Source: Pholis gunnellus
Taxonomy: Eukaryota > Chordata > Actinopteri > Perciformes > Pholidae
Reading direction: 5' to 3'
Length of the DNA: 64,000 nt
NCBI GenBank assembly: GCA_910591455.2
Contig: OU342818.1
Span: 22,435,771-22,499,770 of the forward strand
Position numbers and translations under genes: made by a program. Shown here piece after piece: positions 11,390 through 23,421 of this stretch. Within the stretch, counting starts at the first letter, position 1. The number at the start of each line of letters is the position of its first letter. The notes beneath the pieces were generated by a model. The model was not told the origin of the DNA. It was given only the letters and a program-made list of their open reading frames with translations, and ran no database searches.

Positions 11390-12075
11390 ATCCCACCCAT
11401 GAACCGTGGATTATTTACAGTTCAACCATCATTGTGTGAAATAAGAGTTTTACTGACCGTCGTTATCGGCCGATAATCAGTAAAATATGCGATCAGGAGA
11501 TCAGCATTTATGCTTTCTAGTCGCTGATCTCTGATGATGTGAACAACAGATCTGTGCAGAGATCAGCAGGAGGAAAGCTAAGGTTAGCAGCACCGGAGCT
11601 AACCGCTAACATAAGGAGGTTCCTTTGAGTTACATTATCGTCTTATACATTAAAGTGTCTATTCCATAAAAAATAAGTATTGGGCAAAGGTTAGTTATAA
11701 CGTTATCATGATGTGTTCAATGTAATCTAGTAAAATGTAGTTTTGGTGAGAAACTTGAATAAATCCAGCTATTAGAAGGAGATGTTTTCACAACATAAAC
11801 AGATATTAGAGATGAATAAACACCAGCTCTAAGCTGCTTGTATTATATCATTAAAACTACTATTTGTTTTTATTAACAAAAATACAATCATTTATTTTCT
11901 TGAAATTTGAATTGTGTGTTTTTATGCAAATTAGCACTGTAGATGACAAAGTACAAGGATGATATTTGGAATTTTTGATGGTTTACTCTGACTTCAGAAC
12001 AGTGAAAGGATTGTTCCAGACGGCTCATCGACTATCAGCAATAGGTATCAGCGGCAAACATAAATGTGATCGGGA
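11390..12075. repeat. Dispersed repeat family 2, copy 1
   Basis: It shares ordered blocks with 35030-35620: GAACCGTGGATTA, TTTTACTGAC followed by CGTTATCG, GATCTCTGAT, GAAGGAGATGTTTTCAC, and a CATTAAAACTACTA-like end. Both copies have the same orientation. Boundaries are approximate and no coding capacity remains. It is probably a decayed DNA transposon; the class is uncertain. Confidence 0.7.
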
Positions 12076-14341
12076 ATCTTTCAAAGTTGTATTTCTGTCC
12101 TGCTGATCCGATCTGTGACTCTAAACCACGACACCATCCAAACTGTGAGTTGTGTGATCCGTTGCACCCTTACCTTCCACCGCACCAAATTCAAATGTAA
12201 TACTTTCAAGTATACTTTTTGAAATCCACATGAACTCTTCACATCGGCATAAATTAGATCCACTAATTATTATTTAAAAAAAGAAAATACCTCACTTTTA
12301 AAGTTGGTTTGCCTGTTATTCCGGTTATTTCCTACACCAGGGGCACTGCCAGGAGGTGAGCCTTCATTAAAACTAAATTATGACTGGTGTGTTAACTGCA
12401 TGCCAAATTGCAATATTGGCGAGTTATACTTGCTATATATCTGATTCTGTTTATGTTAGAGCCCCTGCAATTTGGCACAACAACCAATCAAATAATATAT
12501 TTTGATCAGGAAATATGTATATACTTTGAGGGCCCGTCTGGGGCCCCAAACCAGCCATTTTGGGCTAGTAATAAAAAAATATGACATCGGCTTGTACCTT
12601 TCAATCATTGTTATCTGTTGTGCACCATTTTATCAGCACCCCTACCAAATGTCATGGCTGTAGGAGTTCTGTGTCTGAAGACATTGAAACCTACAAAATG
12701 TGTTTTTAGGGGGTGAAAATGACAACATTCCCACGGTAAAAAAAACGAAAAGACTACAAGAAATATATTACAGAACTCATTTTTTTGGGTCTCAAACTGC
12801 ATATACATACGGTTAGAACAAAATCTGAAATGTAAAGAAAAACCTCCATTTGATTTGATAGAGAGTGACCCCACAGGCCGCTGCATGTGTGAAACAAAGA
12901 GCCTGTATGAGACTATTGACCACCTATGGACAGGAACCTGGTGACTGACTGGCTGGTAACGCAGTGACCTAAGGAAAACAAGCCACCCAAAGCAGGTCAC
13001 CTTTGAACAGCGACATTGCGTCTGTGTTTCACTCTCAAGTGTCCTTTTGAAGGAGGAGGAGGACTGAAGATGACGCTGCAAAGATCCAGAGGAGAACTCT
13101 GTGTGATACAAAGCATCCTGTGCAGTATTGGTGGTATCATTTCCCCCAAAAAGTCAGCCCCATCAACACAATTGAGGCACTCGAGAATGGAACAGAGACA
13201 TCGTATTCCAAAATCTCCAGTGACAATCAATTCAAGCCCATTCCAAATTCCATTTTGGGGCTCTGGATCCCGGTCAAGGTCAACTGCTCTGAGTCCTTTC
13301 ACATGTCTGGGAGAGAAGCACTCCTCAGGTTAGAGCCAGACTCGTCTGTGACACTGCTGGACTTTACAAGCCTGGCTTTAATGGTGACTGATTTCTTTGC
13401 CATTATTAAAACCCTCTTGTATTTTGATTGCGGTCTGGGTCCCGACCGATCATAACTTGATTTTCACGCTGCAGTCAATGAAATGTGTAAATGGGCTTTT
13501 ATTGAGAAGTTTGCACAAGGTGAACGATACTAAATAGCCGGGGTGAGATCTCAAAAGGGAAAAACTCACTATTCATTCCAAGGCTAATGTTTATTGCCAC
13601 TTCACTTGATCTGTGGCTCGGAGATATGATACAGCCCGTCTATTCAACAGAACTTAATTAACCAAAGACTACAAATAAATGAATGGGGTTTATGGGTGGC
13701 TGTGGCAGGCTCAGTGTTATCAAGGTCTGAGAGCACTCTCAGGTTTAGGTTGGGGATATAAAATGTTCAGGCTCAAATATTGTTACAACTCTACACAAAT
13801 GAATGGAGTGCAAAAGTATGGCAACCTTTTCTCATCATTCAAACCATGCTGTGAAGAAGCATGCAACCCCGCACATCCCCTACAATGATGAAACCAACAA
13901 CAGTGGATGGGATTATCATACGCTCTCCATCACTGTCAGCCAATCTAGTGGAGGAGAAAGTCTCATGCAGTCAAGTAAGTTGCAGACTGACACTTCTTGA
14001 CCATCCCATCAACTGCTGCCTCGCCGCTACTGACGCATCACCGAGGCCTCATCTCCCACCTCATCACCACGGCACACTAGGCAGGCAATCCGCAAGCAAA
14101 ACCACGGCCCCATGCAAAAGGTCACAAGAGAAGTGCAGCCCGTCTGACCCCCCCCTCCCAGGCTGAAATATCAAACACAGTCGCACGACGGCGAGCACAG
14201 TGCACACACAACGAGCCAGACACACAGCAGGGATCGCGGGGAACATGCCGATTTCCTGCACATCAAAGAACGTGAAGGCCACCGGTTGGGTGAATGAGCC
14301 CAACCGGTTGTTTTGGCTGGGCGTGTGGCCGGAGCGCTTAC

Positions 14342-14476
14342 TTTCTGGTGGCACCCTGTCTTTGTGCGGACAGCCGGACAGGCTCCGGTGGTGGGGGTAC
14401 AGGCCCGTGACGTGACCCGTGCCGTCGCAGCCCGGTGTCGGACACCTGCTCTCCTTCTTGTCCGCACGCGAGGCGT
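14342..14476 (-). CDS. myt1l: myt1l exon: CCHHC zinc finger 2
   Basis: This 135-nt exon has acceptor CTGCCCACAG and donor GAAA|GTAAGC. It encodes DASRADKKESR and then a complete finger, CPTPGCDGTGHV through HHRSLSGCP, and ends HKDRVPPE. The ligand spacing is C-X4-C-X4-H-X7-H-X5-C, the MYT1-family CCHHC pattern, and every ligand is intact. The first codon is completed by the G left from the previous exon (GAC), and the last base A pairs with TC of the next exon to give Ile. Fingers 2 and 3 form the first DNA-binding pair in MYT1-family proteins and recognise AAGTT-like sites. The sequence is nearly identical to mammalian MYT1L, as expected for this conserved pair. Confidence 0.97.
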
Positions 14477-14660
14477 CTGTGGGCAGAGAGTCATATTGAG
14501 GTGACCACACGTAACGAAATGCCGGAGTGATGTATCACGGTAGCACATGTGGAGGCTGGCACTGTGGCAGCCACACAACATCAGAGCTTTAAGAGGCAAA
14601 GAAACAGCTCTCCTCGATGTCAAGTTAGTCACAAGGGAGTTACAGTGGCATAGGTGAATA

Positions 14661-15140
14661 AAGGCCTTCACACACCGGCACCACACCAATATGCGAAATA
14701 CTCGCCTAAACTATTCATACAAGCAGCGATGCAAATTCATTCAATAAAAGGTGAGAATAGATTGTCGCGGGCAGAGGACCAACTACCAGCACATTATCTG
14801 TCTGTCTGAGCTAAATTGTTAGCCTTAGCTACTGTAAGCTAATTATTTTTCAGTTTCCTATATCTGACTGAAGCTCCTCAGTGTTTATGTCTTGGGCTTT
14901 TATTGTGAAAGGTAAGAACTGAAGAAGTGGATCTAGTCTGCGCGGCCTTTGTGAGATTGAAAGGAGTTATAAAGGGTGTGGTCTTGGGTCGGACTACAGA
15001 TCCTCTGTGCACTATAGTGTACGCCTTAAATATCTCCGTCTCACTAAAATGATCGGCTGATGTCTTTATTCGCGGTGCGAAAGCTCCGAAAAATGTACCT
15101 CGCTCCGAAAAAAAACAACACCCCCAGTGTGTAAAGGCCT
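14661..15140. mobile_element. Dispersed family 1 MITE, copy 1
   Basis: The left end AAGGCCTTCACACACCGG and the right end CAGTGTGTAAAGGCCT are imperfect inverted repeats. The interior shares ordered blocks with copies near 29.8 and 45.4 kb: GCAGCGATGCAAATT, CAATAAAAGG, GGACCAACTACCAG, CTTTTATTGTGAAAGGTAAG, GTTGAAAGGAGTAATAAAG-like, and CACTATAGTGTA. It is about 480 bp and non-coding. It is a class II non-autonomous element; no target duplication was recognised. Confidence 0.78.
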
Positions 15141-15495
15141 CACCAGCTATGACATAAGGAAATAGATAATCATGTGGAGAGCTGCGCACAGTTGTTATCA
15201 GTAAGGAAAGTGTGTACTTCTGCTACTTAGATGTTATTATGTATGTTAAGTCAACCTGTCTGGGATTTCCTGCAATGGGTGTAATTTTCTTTTTTATTCA
15301 CTTCAAAAAGTCTTATTTTGAACAATTTATTAATTATTAGATAAGGCAGTGCTCTTCTTAGTGCACGATTATGTATATGGTATCAATGACAACTGAATGT
15401 GATTTTATGACTATCACATATAACAGCACTTTACATACTATACATTTAAAAAGCGTGACTCCACACCCTTGACTATGCAACCAAAAACACAAAAA

Positions 15496-15498
<3 letters not shown>

Positions 15499-15567
<69 letters not shown>

Positions 15568-15630
15568 GACAGACAGACAGACACACTTACACACACATAC
15601 AGACAGACAGACAGACACACGCACACACAC
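15499..15630. repeat. Compound (CA)n / (GACA)n microsatellite
   Basis: About 32 CA units, then two blocks of GACA units separated by ACACACTTACACACAC-like sequence, then more CA. It is a typical compound microsatellite. Confidence 0.95.
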
Positions 15631-17820
15631 AGGATTAGATCGTCTTTCCCGTCCCAAAACCTTGATCTCCTATTTCTTCGAAACACAGATCAGATATAGT
15701 TACCACCAAAAAGCAGCAGCGCCAACCGGTGCCAGCTGGAGTTGTTTCTGCAAACGTAACCGTCCACCTTTGCAACACTTTGTCTGTCAAACAAGGTCAA
15801 GGGTCCTTCTTACATTCAACATGCAGTGGCTCTTGTTGAAAGCATGTTTACATTACCATTTGAAATGAAGATTAGGTCATATCTTTTCACAGCGGAGTTA
15901 CAGGAATATAGTGTTGAATCAGATCTTGTAATCCATTTGGAGCCATTTGAGTGACATGAACCATTATCTAGAGCAAGTATTTGCAAAGACGGGAGAGCAG
16001 CTATTATCTCATGGACATAGAAAGACAGACCACTGATTCATGTTTTACAGGCCTGTGTAGCTCCACCCTCACTGACAAACCAAAATAAACCAGAGGTCGT
16101 GGGGGGAGAGCAAAGAGAAGAATAATCAAGTGAAAGAGGTAGGAGGGTTGAAAAAAGGACAGAACTCGAAGGAGGTGTGGAGCACACCTACTCATACATT
16201 AACAATGAGTCACCAAATCAGGAAAAACAGTACCTCATTATCCTCCGTGGCTGTCATCGATCTATCTCCCGTTATGGGGCATATGAGTTTGGTCATGTCT
16301 GGTGCAATAAAGGCAGGGTCATTTGGTGTTGATAAAGAACTTGGTCTGCATGTAAGCATGTGGCATCTTCATAATGGTTTCTTTTGGGAGCAGATTAGTA
16401 CATCGGCTGTCAGTGTTTAAACAATGTGTCGGAAATAAATTCTCCCATTTCCACGTGCGCGAACGCACGCGTGCACTTCGCGTGACGCCCGTGTGTTCTG
16501 CCTGCATCGCAGAGCGTGGAAGCAGCCGAGTGGAAGGCGTATTAGAAAGCAGGGGATATTGATTGTGGCTGGGGACGGTCTGCACTTTGCATAGCAAATG
16601 GCCCCCATTACCATAACATCTCTGGATAATTAATGTGCAGTCAGTTGGCCTGCCGTTCGTTATCGGTCATTTTGATACTGTTCAATTTTCATCTCAGCCT
16701 CATGCTTCTGGCAGGGCTCTTCTCTGAATCCCCCCCTCCGTTCCTGCCCCTCCCTCTCCACGCTCTGTTTTATGAATCACACAGGAACTCTGGTCAACGA
16801 GTGTCTGCTTCTATCTCTCCCGGGGAAAGATGTTATCGTGACGCAACTGTCTTCTGCGTCCTCTTATTATTCCAACATTAGCCAGACACAGGGGCCATGG
16901 ATGGGCTTTCCAAATTAACATTTGTGTGACATTCAAGTCGCAATATATACCTGCTGTGAGTTGTGTGGCATTTACGGTGTAATATAACCCTGCTGTGAAT
17001 TAGCATGCTCTTATTTGTTGGTCTTATCTGATATCTTCCTCATGGGGGGAAATGATTTAACCTGACTAAGTCTGAATATGGTTGCAGTCTAGGATATGAT
17101 GAAAGGAATAATTAGGAGTTAAACTAAGGAGCTTGAAATCAGACTATTGTAAATGCCACTGCAACGTCTGTATGACTGTAACTCTACGTATACAAGCAGA
17201 CATCCAGCACACTGTGTAACAGTTACCACAGATGGAAAACTGCAGTCTTGTGCTTTGTGATTAGTCTTTTTATTTGATATCAGTAAGTATCAATCTGAAC
17301 GCTAGGTCGTAAGTGACACAAACAAGGGCAAAAAGCTCCCCTGATCCCTACAGAATGAATCCAGGAGGCCTTCGTTTTGTAGCTTCCTCTCCCGAGTGCT
17401 TGCGCAGGTTTAAAAATAGGCAGCTTTACCCCAAGCTGCATCGCAGGGATGAGATTTGCGGTCCTAACAGGCCGTGCAGATTGCCATTACTTATGCCTGA
17501 CAAGCCTACCCTCTGATGTTTCCATGCTGGCCTATTTTAACAACATAAGCTGCTGCTGCTGCTCCCGCTGCTACCGAGATGCGAATTTCCAAATTGGCTG
17601 AAAAAAGCTTGTCCTGGGGTTATAGTGGGGTTCCCAGAATGCATGTGGGCTGTCTAGTCCCCAGCACAGGATAGATAGAATACGGAGCCAAACAGAAACA
17701 GACAAACATTTTACCTGGGCTTGTTAAATGAGGTAAGCATGTCTACTTCTGTGTAGTTATGGTTTCTAATGGAGGCATGGTCTGCATCTGAGCATGCCAG
17801 CATTTGACAGAACCACTCAC

Positions 17821-18987
17821 CTTTATGGTAGAAAGGCTTCTTCATACCATCAGGAAGCCGGGCTTTACGCTCGACGCCGTAGCCATGCCGCGGGCCATGG
17901 TCATCGTGGTTATACCTCACCCCGTCTCTCCTGGCAACCTCGGCCGCCATTTTATCCCGCATTGCCTTGGCGCGTTCTGACTCTAGTGCAATGGCTTTCT
18001 CCAACAGGGACAGGTTACCCTTCGTCATGTCAAACACTTCTTCTGATCGGTCCGACGTCACGGAGGCCGTGTCCTCGTCGAAGTCCCGGAGGTTGGTGTG
18101 ATAGCGGTTGTCCTGTGCGCAACTGGAGAAGGCCTTTGACCGCGGGCTCAGCTGCTCCTCCAGCTTCATGAGATTGTCCATGTCGGAATAGTTCCTGTCG
18201 AGAGTTCGCGTGTCGTCCTGGCTGTGGTGGAAATCTCCGTAGCTGTGGTGCTGGGGCTGTTGATTGGGATCCCCGCATGAAAAATGGTTTTGCTGGGTCG
18301 GTCCATTTCGGTCGGTGGACTTTGTTTCGCTTAGTTTCCGAGCCAAGTCGAAGCATTGGTTTCGTAGGCACTCCAGACTGCTCAAACACACTTCCTCGTC
18401 GCTGTTTTCGATTTGTCCGTTACTGTTGATCTTAACTTGTCCATTACCACCGTGTGCGTTTCCCCCGTTGTGACCACAGTCGTTCTCGGCTGTGCCGTCC
18501 CCAAACTCCTGTCCGTCTAAATTGTCAGACAATACTGCGCCGTGACCTTGTGCCAGAAGTTTAAGGGAGTCCACCGTCTCCCGAACCACATCACTGTCAA
18601 CATCCAAACTCAGAACACCCCTCTGTGTTTCTGTCCCCTCTTCTTCTTCCTCCTCTTCCTCCTCGTCTTCCTCTTCCTCCTCCTCCTCCTCCTCTTCCTC
18701 CTCCTCGTCCTCTTCCTCCTCCTCCTCCTCTTCGTCATCTTCCTCAGCACTGTTAGAGGAGTTGCTGTTCATCTCTGATTCCGTCATGGCTCGGTTGGCG
18801 GCGTCTTCTGCGATCTTGCCCAGGTTGAGGAGGGACTTGGCCACTAGTTCATCGTAGTTCTCGTACTCTTCGCTGTTGTTGTTGTCCTTCTCCCCCGCCG
18901 GGCCAGATTTGGCGCCGCCGCCACGGCCGCCGCCGCCGCCTCTACCGTTGCCCTCGCCCCCCTCGCTGCTGCTCTTCTGATCGTCCT
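17821..18987 (-). CDS. myt1l: myt1l large exon: N-terminal regulatory region
   Basis: This 1167-nt exon (2 + 388 codons + 1) has acceptor TTCCAACAG and donor AAAG|GTGAGT. In order it encodes a Ser/Gly-rich start, the MYT1L block YDELVAKSLLNLGKIAEDAA, TESEMNSNSSNS, a 36-residue pure Glu/Asp run at 18638-18745, LSLDVDSDVVRETVDSLKLL, a Gly/Asn/His-rich spacer, SDEEVCLSSLECLRNQCFDL, YSDMDNLMKLEEQLSPRSK, and SDRSEEVFDMTKGNLSLLEK with a helical ALESERAKAMRDK segment. It ends KKPFYHK, just before finger 2. In mammals this part of MYT1L is linked to repression and co-repressor contact; no enzymatic motif is present or expected. The acidic run in mid-exon and the Gly-rich start are longer than in the mammalian sequence as I remember it. 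If translation ran past the donor, it would stop about 110 bases into the intron. Confidence 0.96.
18638..18745 (-). repeat. Coding GAG/GAA repeat, 36 acidic codons
   Basis: Within the large myt1l exon, 36 consecutive codons are Glu or Asp (32 Glu, 4 Asp), coded by GAG, GAA, GAC and GAT. The plus strand is a CTC/TTC tract. It lies between the conserved NSSNS and LSLDVDSD segments. Near-uniform trinucleotide repeats like this are prone to length change. Confidence 0.95.
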
Positions 18988-21900
18988 CTGTTGGAAAGAA
19001 AGAACAAACGTCTTGTAATTTAATTTCCGTCATTCTATTTTACTGGTAAATCAGATTTCTGGGCTTGGTCCATCTAAATTGGATAAGGAACTCTTTGCTT
19101 CCCCTAATAATTTACTTTGAGAGTCTTAACAGCAGCTTGTGTTCTGAATTGTGAATCAGCACAGGAAGTTAAGTATAGCGGTTGGGGAAAGTTGCAGAGA
19201 AAGATGCTCTGGTAAATGGTAATCTTTAAAAACAGGGGCTATGTCTTTTAGTCTTACTTTTGCACTTATTTCCTGGATGTCTATAGAAAAAGACATTCAC
19301 AGATCTATTGATAAATAATATTAAGGCAGTGATCATTACAGACGGACAGACAGACAGAGATTATTTGCTTTATAGTTAAATTACTGAAGAATTCTGTAAA
19401 TAGTTTCAAAAGATAACATTGTATTCATTGTTCAGCAGTGTGAATCAAAACACTGTCAGAAGATCTTTAAATTAGAAAAAGTGTTTTTTTAAAGGAACGT
19501 CTAATATCTGAGAGATAATATTGTGTTCCATCTGCAACAGGATGAGCCCCAGTCAGTAGCTTTTCATCCTTTTTTTCATTCAATCATCAGTATCTTTAGA
19601 ATTCCTTTCACTGCCTAATTGATTCTGACAGGCTGCAAAAGGTTACTGAACCTCTTCTGTCAGTAATTTCAAGCACTCGCTCCTGGAGCACTTCCAATCT
19701 CTCCTTTCACATTTCTGCCCTGAGCCGCCAAGAGCACATCGCTCAGGTTGGCGTCACATTTGCCACTTACATTCCAGCAGAGAAACCCAGGGCCCCCACC
19801 CAAATAATACAAACAGTGTTAAAATAGTGATGAAATATGAATTATCACCTGGCTCACATGCAAATACATGAACTTGCCTGTATTAATCAGATCAAAGTGT
19901 GTCAACAAAAACAGATCCGATTATTGTCCAACTATATACTTTGTACAGACTGAACAAATACTAGCACTGACTTTCCTTCACTCACATACTGTACACACAC
20001 ACACACACACACTCCAATCTAATGAGAGCAACACAATATTGGTGCTTGGGGGGTGAGGGCTTTAGAGCGGGAAGAGAGAACGGTCACGAATGACCAGGCA
20101 CATATTTTGACAGTGGACGGCTTCTTACATCAACCTCCTGCACCAGGGGTTTCATTTTTAACGGTATGAAACATGGCACGGGAAAGCAATTTGAAGAGCA
20201 ATCAAGGTACACAAAAGAGATATGGAAGCGAAACAGATTAAGGGGGGAACAGAGAGACCGCCCTGGACTGAATTGGCTTTGGATTAGCTACGGAGATGTG
20301 CACGCTACTGAGAAACACAGAGAAGCTCCGGAATGTCACCTCTATTACATTTAGGAGATTGGAATCTGCCCGGCGACCATCCAGTACCGTTGTCTTGGGC
20401 CAATGGGGAACATGGTAATGATGCATACAGAAAGATTGTTCTACTATTCTCAGGGAATATGCTGCAGATTATAGGGGTGGGGACAAATAATCGATTCATG
20501 TATGAATCAAGATTCTTATCTCCTAAGAATCTGAATCAATATTGCCACAGATGGACACCAATCCTACACAGTCAACGCATATTCTTAATTCTAATATATA
20601 TATTGGAATTGTAAAAAAGCAGACACTCAATTATGAAAATTCATATCTAGTGAAGGAGCTGAACGAGGAATAATTCAACAACAACTGTAACGATGGCAGA
20701 GAAGTCGGCCGCAGAGAGAGAGAGAGAGAGAGAGACAGAGACACCGTGTCCTAAAAGCAAGCCTTACGTTATGTAATGTGAATAAACCACATACCAGCTG
20801 TGTGCTCCAGATCAGACTGGAGACATTACCACCTAAAAGATGGCTGGGTAGCACTTGCTGCCTTCGGACGTTTGCACTTGTTTAACAGAAAACACAAGTT
20901 TCAAAGGGAGAGACAGGAATGAATAGAAAGACGGCGTCTGACAAAAGCTCAGCTCAAAATGTCACAGCGTAGTGTCATGAACATAAGAGTTTCTGAGAAA
21001 TAAAAACCTATTCAACCACTTAATTTATGTAATCAGCAGGTTTTTAAATGACTTGATCTTGTTATTCTTGAAGTCACTGAGAATTGAAAAATACTAAAAA
21101 CTGTTTATTAGAAAGCAATTATTTTTGTGTTGTGTTAAAATCATCGCAAATATAAAAATATAAAACCTCCAAAACGTTACGCTTTACTCTGCTCTGTCCA
21201 AAGCACTTCTCTAAACAACATGGTAGTCATCTACTACCCATGGAAAGAGAGGCTGTTGACAGCAGTCCACTGTCTCTGTGTCACGGCTGAGGCCTCGGCC
21301 GTGAGCTCTAACGAACACCAGTCTGTAGAGATTCACATTCTGCAAAAAAATACAAAATACAAAATACAAGCTTGGCTGCTGAGATGCCACATCAACACTT
21401 TGGGTGGGGAGAGCCATGTGCCAACCAGGGTTCACACACTCCTCTCTCAGAGCCTCACTCTTAATTGGACTTGAAGGCACTGTCAGGTCCAATCGTGATG
21501 CGGGGGTGCAAAGTAGAATCTGCTGGAGAGAAACATGCCAAATCGGGTCTTGGGCACGTCGTGAGGGGCTCCAGACCAGATCTGGATGGAATTTATGTGT
21601 CATGTCTTCAGGAAAGGCACCATCAATGTAAGACTTTGATAGTCAACCTCTCTTATATTATAATATATTTGTTTTCAATGATTAGTTGTTGACAAAAAAT
21701 AATCATGGCTCAGTTTTAGCACTAATGGCTCTAATGTTTTAGTCTTCTGGAGAATGCTAAAGCATTTCAGTGGGAAATAATTACAAAGGAGGATCCTTCT
21801 GTTTTTAGCCAACAATTTAGATCATGTCTCTGGAATTGCACAACATTTTTTTTTAAAAGAGCTGAAAAATCAATAGTAGCGAACACCGCTCCTCCAGCTT

Positions 21901-22963
21901 CTGGTGGGTTTAGACTACGGTAGCAGTCCAGTAAAGGCTTTGAAAATTGTATGGCTTCAGTCATGCTGGTTTCAGGTCTTTAGTCTCATTCCAATGCAAA
22001 ACACAATCAGTGTTTGAACATCATGTCCACCTGCTGCAAACTACTTCAGTCAGACAATCAAATATGGAAATGTAAACCACGGATATGCAAATGTAGGACT
22101 TGTAAAAAAAAAAAAAGTAACATGATTAAATAGATAGAGAAATGTTTTTAGGAATTGTTCGACATTTTGGAAAATAATGCCATTTGCTTTCTGGTGGAGA
22201 GAAGACCGATAGCGCCCTGATGTTTGTATGGTGGATATTGCACAGAGACTTCTAGCAGCTCTTCTAAAGCTCACTGATTACCACGTTATAACTTGTTTGT
22301 TTAAAGGCACACTGTGTAGGATTTAGTGGCATCTAGTGGTGAAGATGCAGATTGCAACCAACTGAACCCCCCTCCGCTCACTCCTCCCTTTCCAAGACTG
22401 AGCGGGCGAGTGCAAAACCATGGTAACGCCTTGGTGTTTTTCACGACCTTCGCCTCGCCTACTTTAGGAGCAACAAAGTAAAAACAATTCACCATTTTAC
22501 AGGTGGTTTGTTGCCAAACTGTTTCTTGCCTGGGCGCAGTAACTTCCTGGATTGTCTACTGAGTCATTGGCAACTGAGCCAATACATAGTCCCGCATATA
22601 ACCCCATAACCCTTTAGTTTTTGTGTGAATTAAACAGATATAACATCTTAATACAGATATTTAGAAGTGCTGCTTATGCAGATGGACTTTGTTACCTTTG
22701 GAAAGAGTCAGGCTAGCTGTTTCCGCTTGTTTCCAATCTTTGTGCTAAGCTAAGCTAACCAGCTGCTGGCTGTAGTCCAACATTCCCCGTGTAGCGATGA
22801 TGGTGTTTTTTCACGTTCTCATCTGACTCTCAACCAGAGAGGAAATGAAATCTGATGTCGAACTATTCCTTTCAAAATCTACAAAGTTGCTCTGGTGCAT
22901 TAGTTCCATATTAAACATCTATCTGAAGTGTTTCAGTACGTAACGATGAGAAAGTGATCTCAC
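18988..22963 (-). other. Intron with transposon-derived sequence
   Basis: A 4.0-kb intron. It holds a short (GA)n at about 20714-20735 and the foldback repeat array at 22150-22870. No exon was seen in 19.0-22.1 kb. Confidence 0.85.
22150..22870. repeat. Inverted repeat array of a common teleost element with a nested MITE
   Basis: The outer ends are AGGAATTGTTCGACAT (22150-22165) and ATGTCGAACTATTCCT (22855-22870), an inverted pair with one mismatch. The right arm on the minus strand contains the GGTTAGCTTAGCTTAGCACA block that I recognise from fish genomes. Between the arms, from about 22303, is another common fish short element (AAAGGCACACTGTGTAGGAT and TTTAGTGGCATCTAGTGGTG). Inner boundaries are approximate. 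Confidence 0.65.
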
Positions 22964-23421
22964 CTTGTCCTTGACTCTGCTCTCCTTCCTCCTCCTCTCC
23001 CTCTTCATAGTCCACCTCCTCTAATGCTTCCTCCTCTTCCTCCGCCTCCTCCAACCTCTCCTCATCACCCTCTTCCTCCTCTTCTTGCTCCACCTCGACC
23101 TCCTCTTCCTCCTCCTCTTCCTCGCCCTCTCCGTCCCCTCTCTCCACCACCCCTTCTTCATGCTCCATTTGCTCTACGTTGTAGTCCATGTAGCCCTCCA
23201 CCTCCTCCACTTCCTCCTCCACTTCTCCTTCCTCCTCCTCTACTGCTCCTTCCTCCTCCTCTTCCTCCCGGTCGTCCATCTCCTCGGTGCCGTCGGTCTC
23301 GTAGCACTCCTCCATGGTGGAGTTGTCCATGTCATCTAGGTAGGTGCTCCTCTTGGGGGAGGTTTCCAGGGTTTGTCTGTCTAGACTCTTTCTCTTCTTG
23401 GCCCGGGGGCAGCCGTACACA
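22964..23421 (-). CDS. myt1l: myt1l exon: end of zinc finger 1, basic motif and acidic domain
   Basis: This 458-nt exon opens after acceptor CTCTGCAG with one base of a split Ser codon, then VYGCPRAKKRK. That supplies the last Cys of CCHHC finger 1 and an NLS-like basic cluster. About 30 residues follow (SLDRQTLETSPKR and on), then a DGTEEMDD segment, then roughly 90 residues dominated by Glu with some Asp, Val, Gly and Tyr. MYT1L proteins carry a long acidic tract here. The donor is CAAG|GTGAGA (phase 1), which joins in frame to the exon at 17821-18987. The upstream partner must end in phase 2, but the start exon ends in phase 1, so an exon between them is required and was not found. The frame is open through the whole exon. 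Confidence 0.93.

Larger units (their letters stand above)
10003..14341 (-). other. Intron between zinc fingers 2 and 3
   Basis: A 4.3-kb intron. Its acceptor end carries the 7-bp tandem repeat at 10011-10040. The stretch 10100-10720 looks unique and free of simple repeats. A dispersed repeat copy lies at about 11390-12075. Short open frames in 12.6-14.0 kb match no family I know. Confidence 0.85.
14477..17820 (-). other. Intron between the large exon and zinc finger 2
   Basis: A 3.3-kb intron holding a family 1 MITE copy (14661-15140) and a CA/GACA microsatellite (15499-15630). The rest, including 15700-17700, shows no exon. I see no obvious repeat family there. Confidence 0.85.

Noticed and set aside
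17711..19033. A stand-alone 440-codon gene.
   Set aside because: The ends extend into introns past a clear acceptor (18988) and donor (17820). The body is the large internal exon of myt1l, and neighbouring exons fit in phase.
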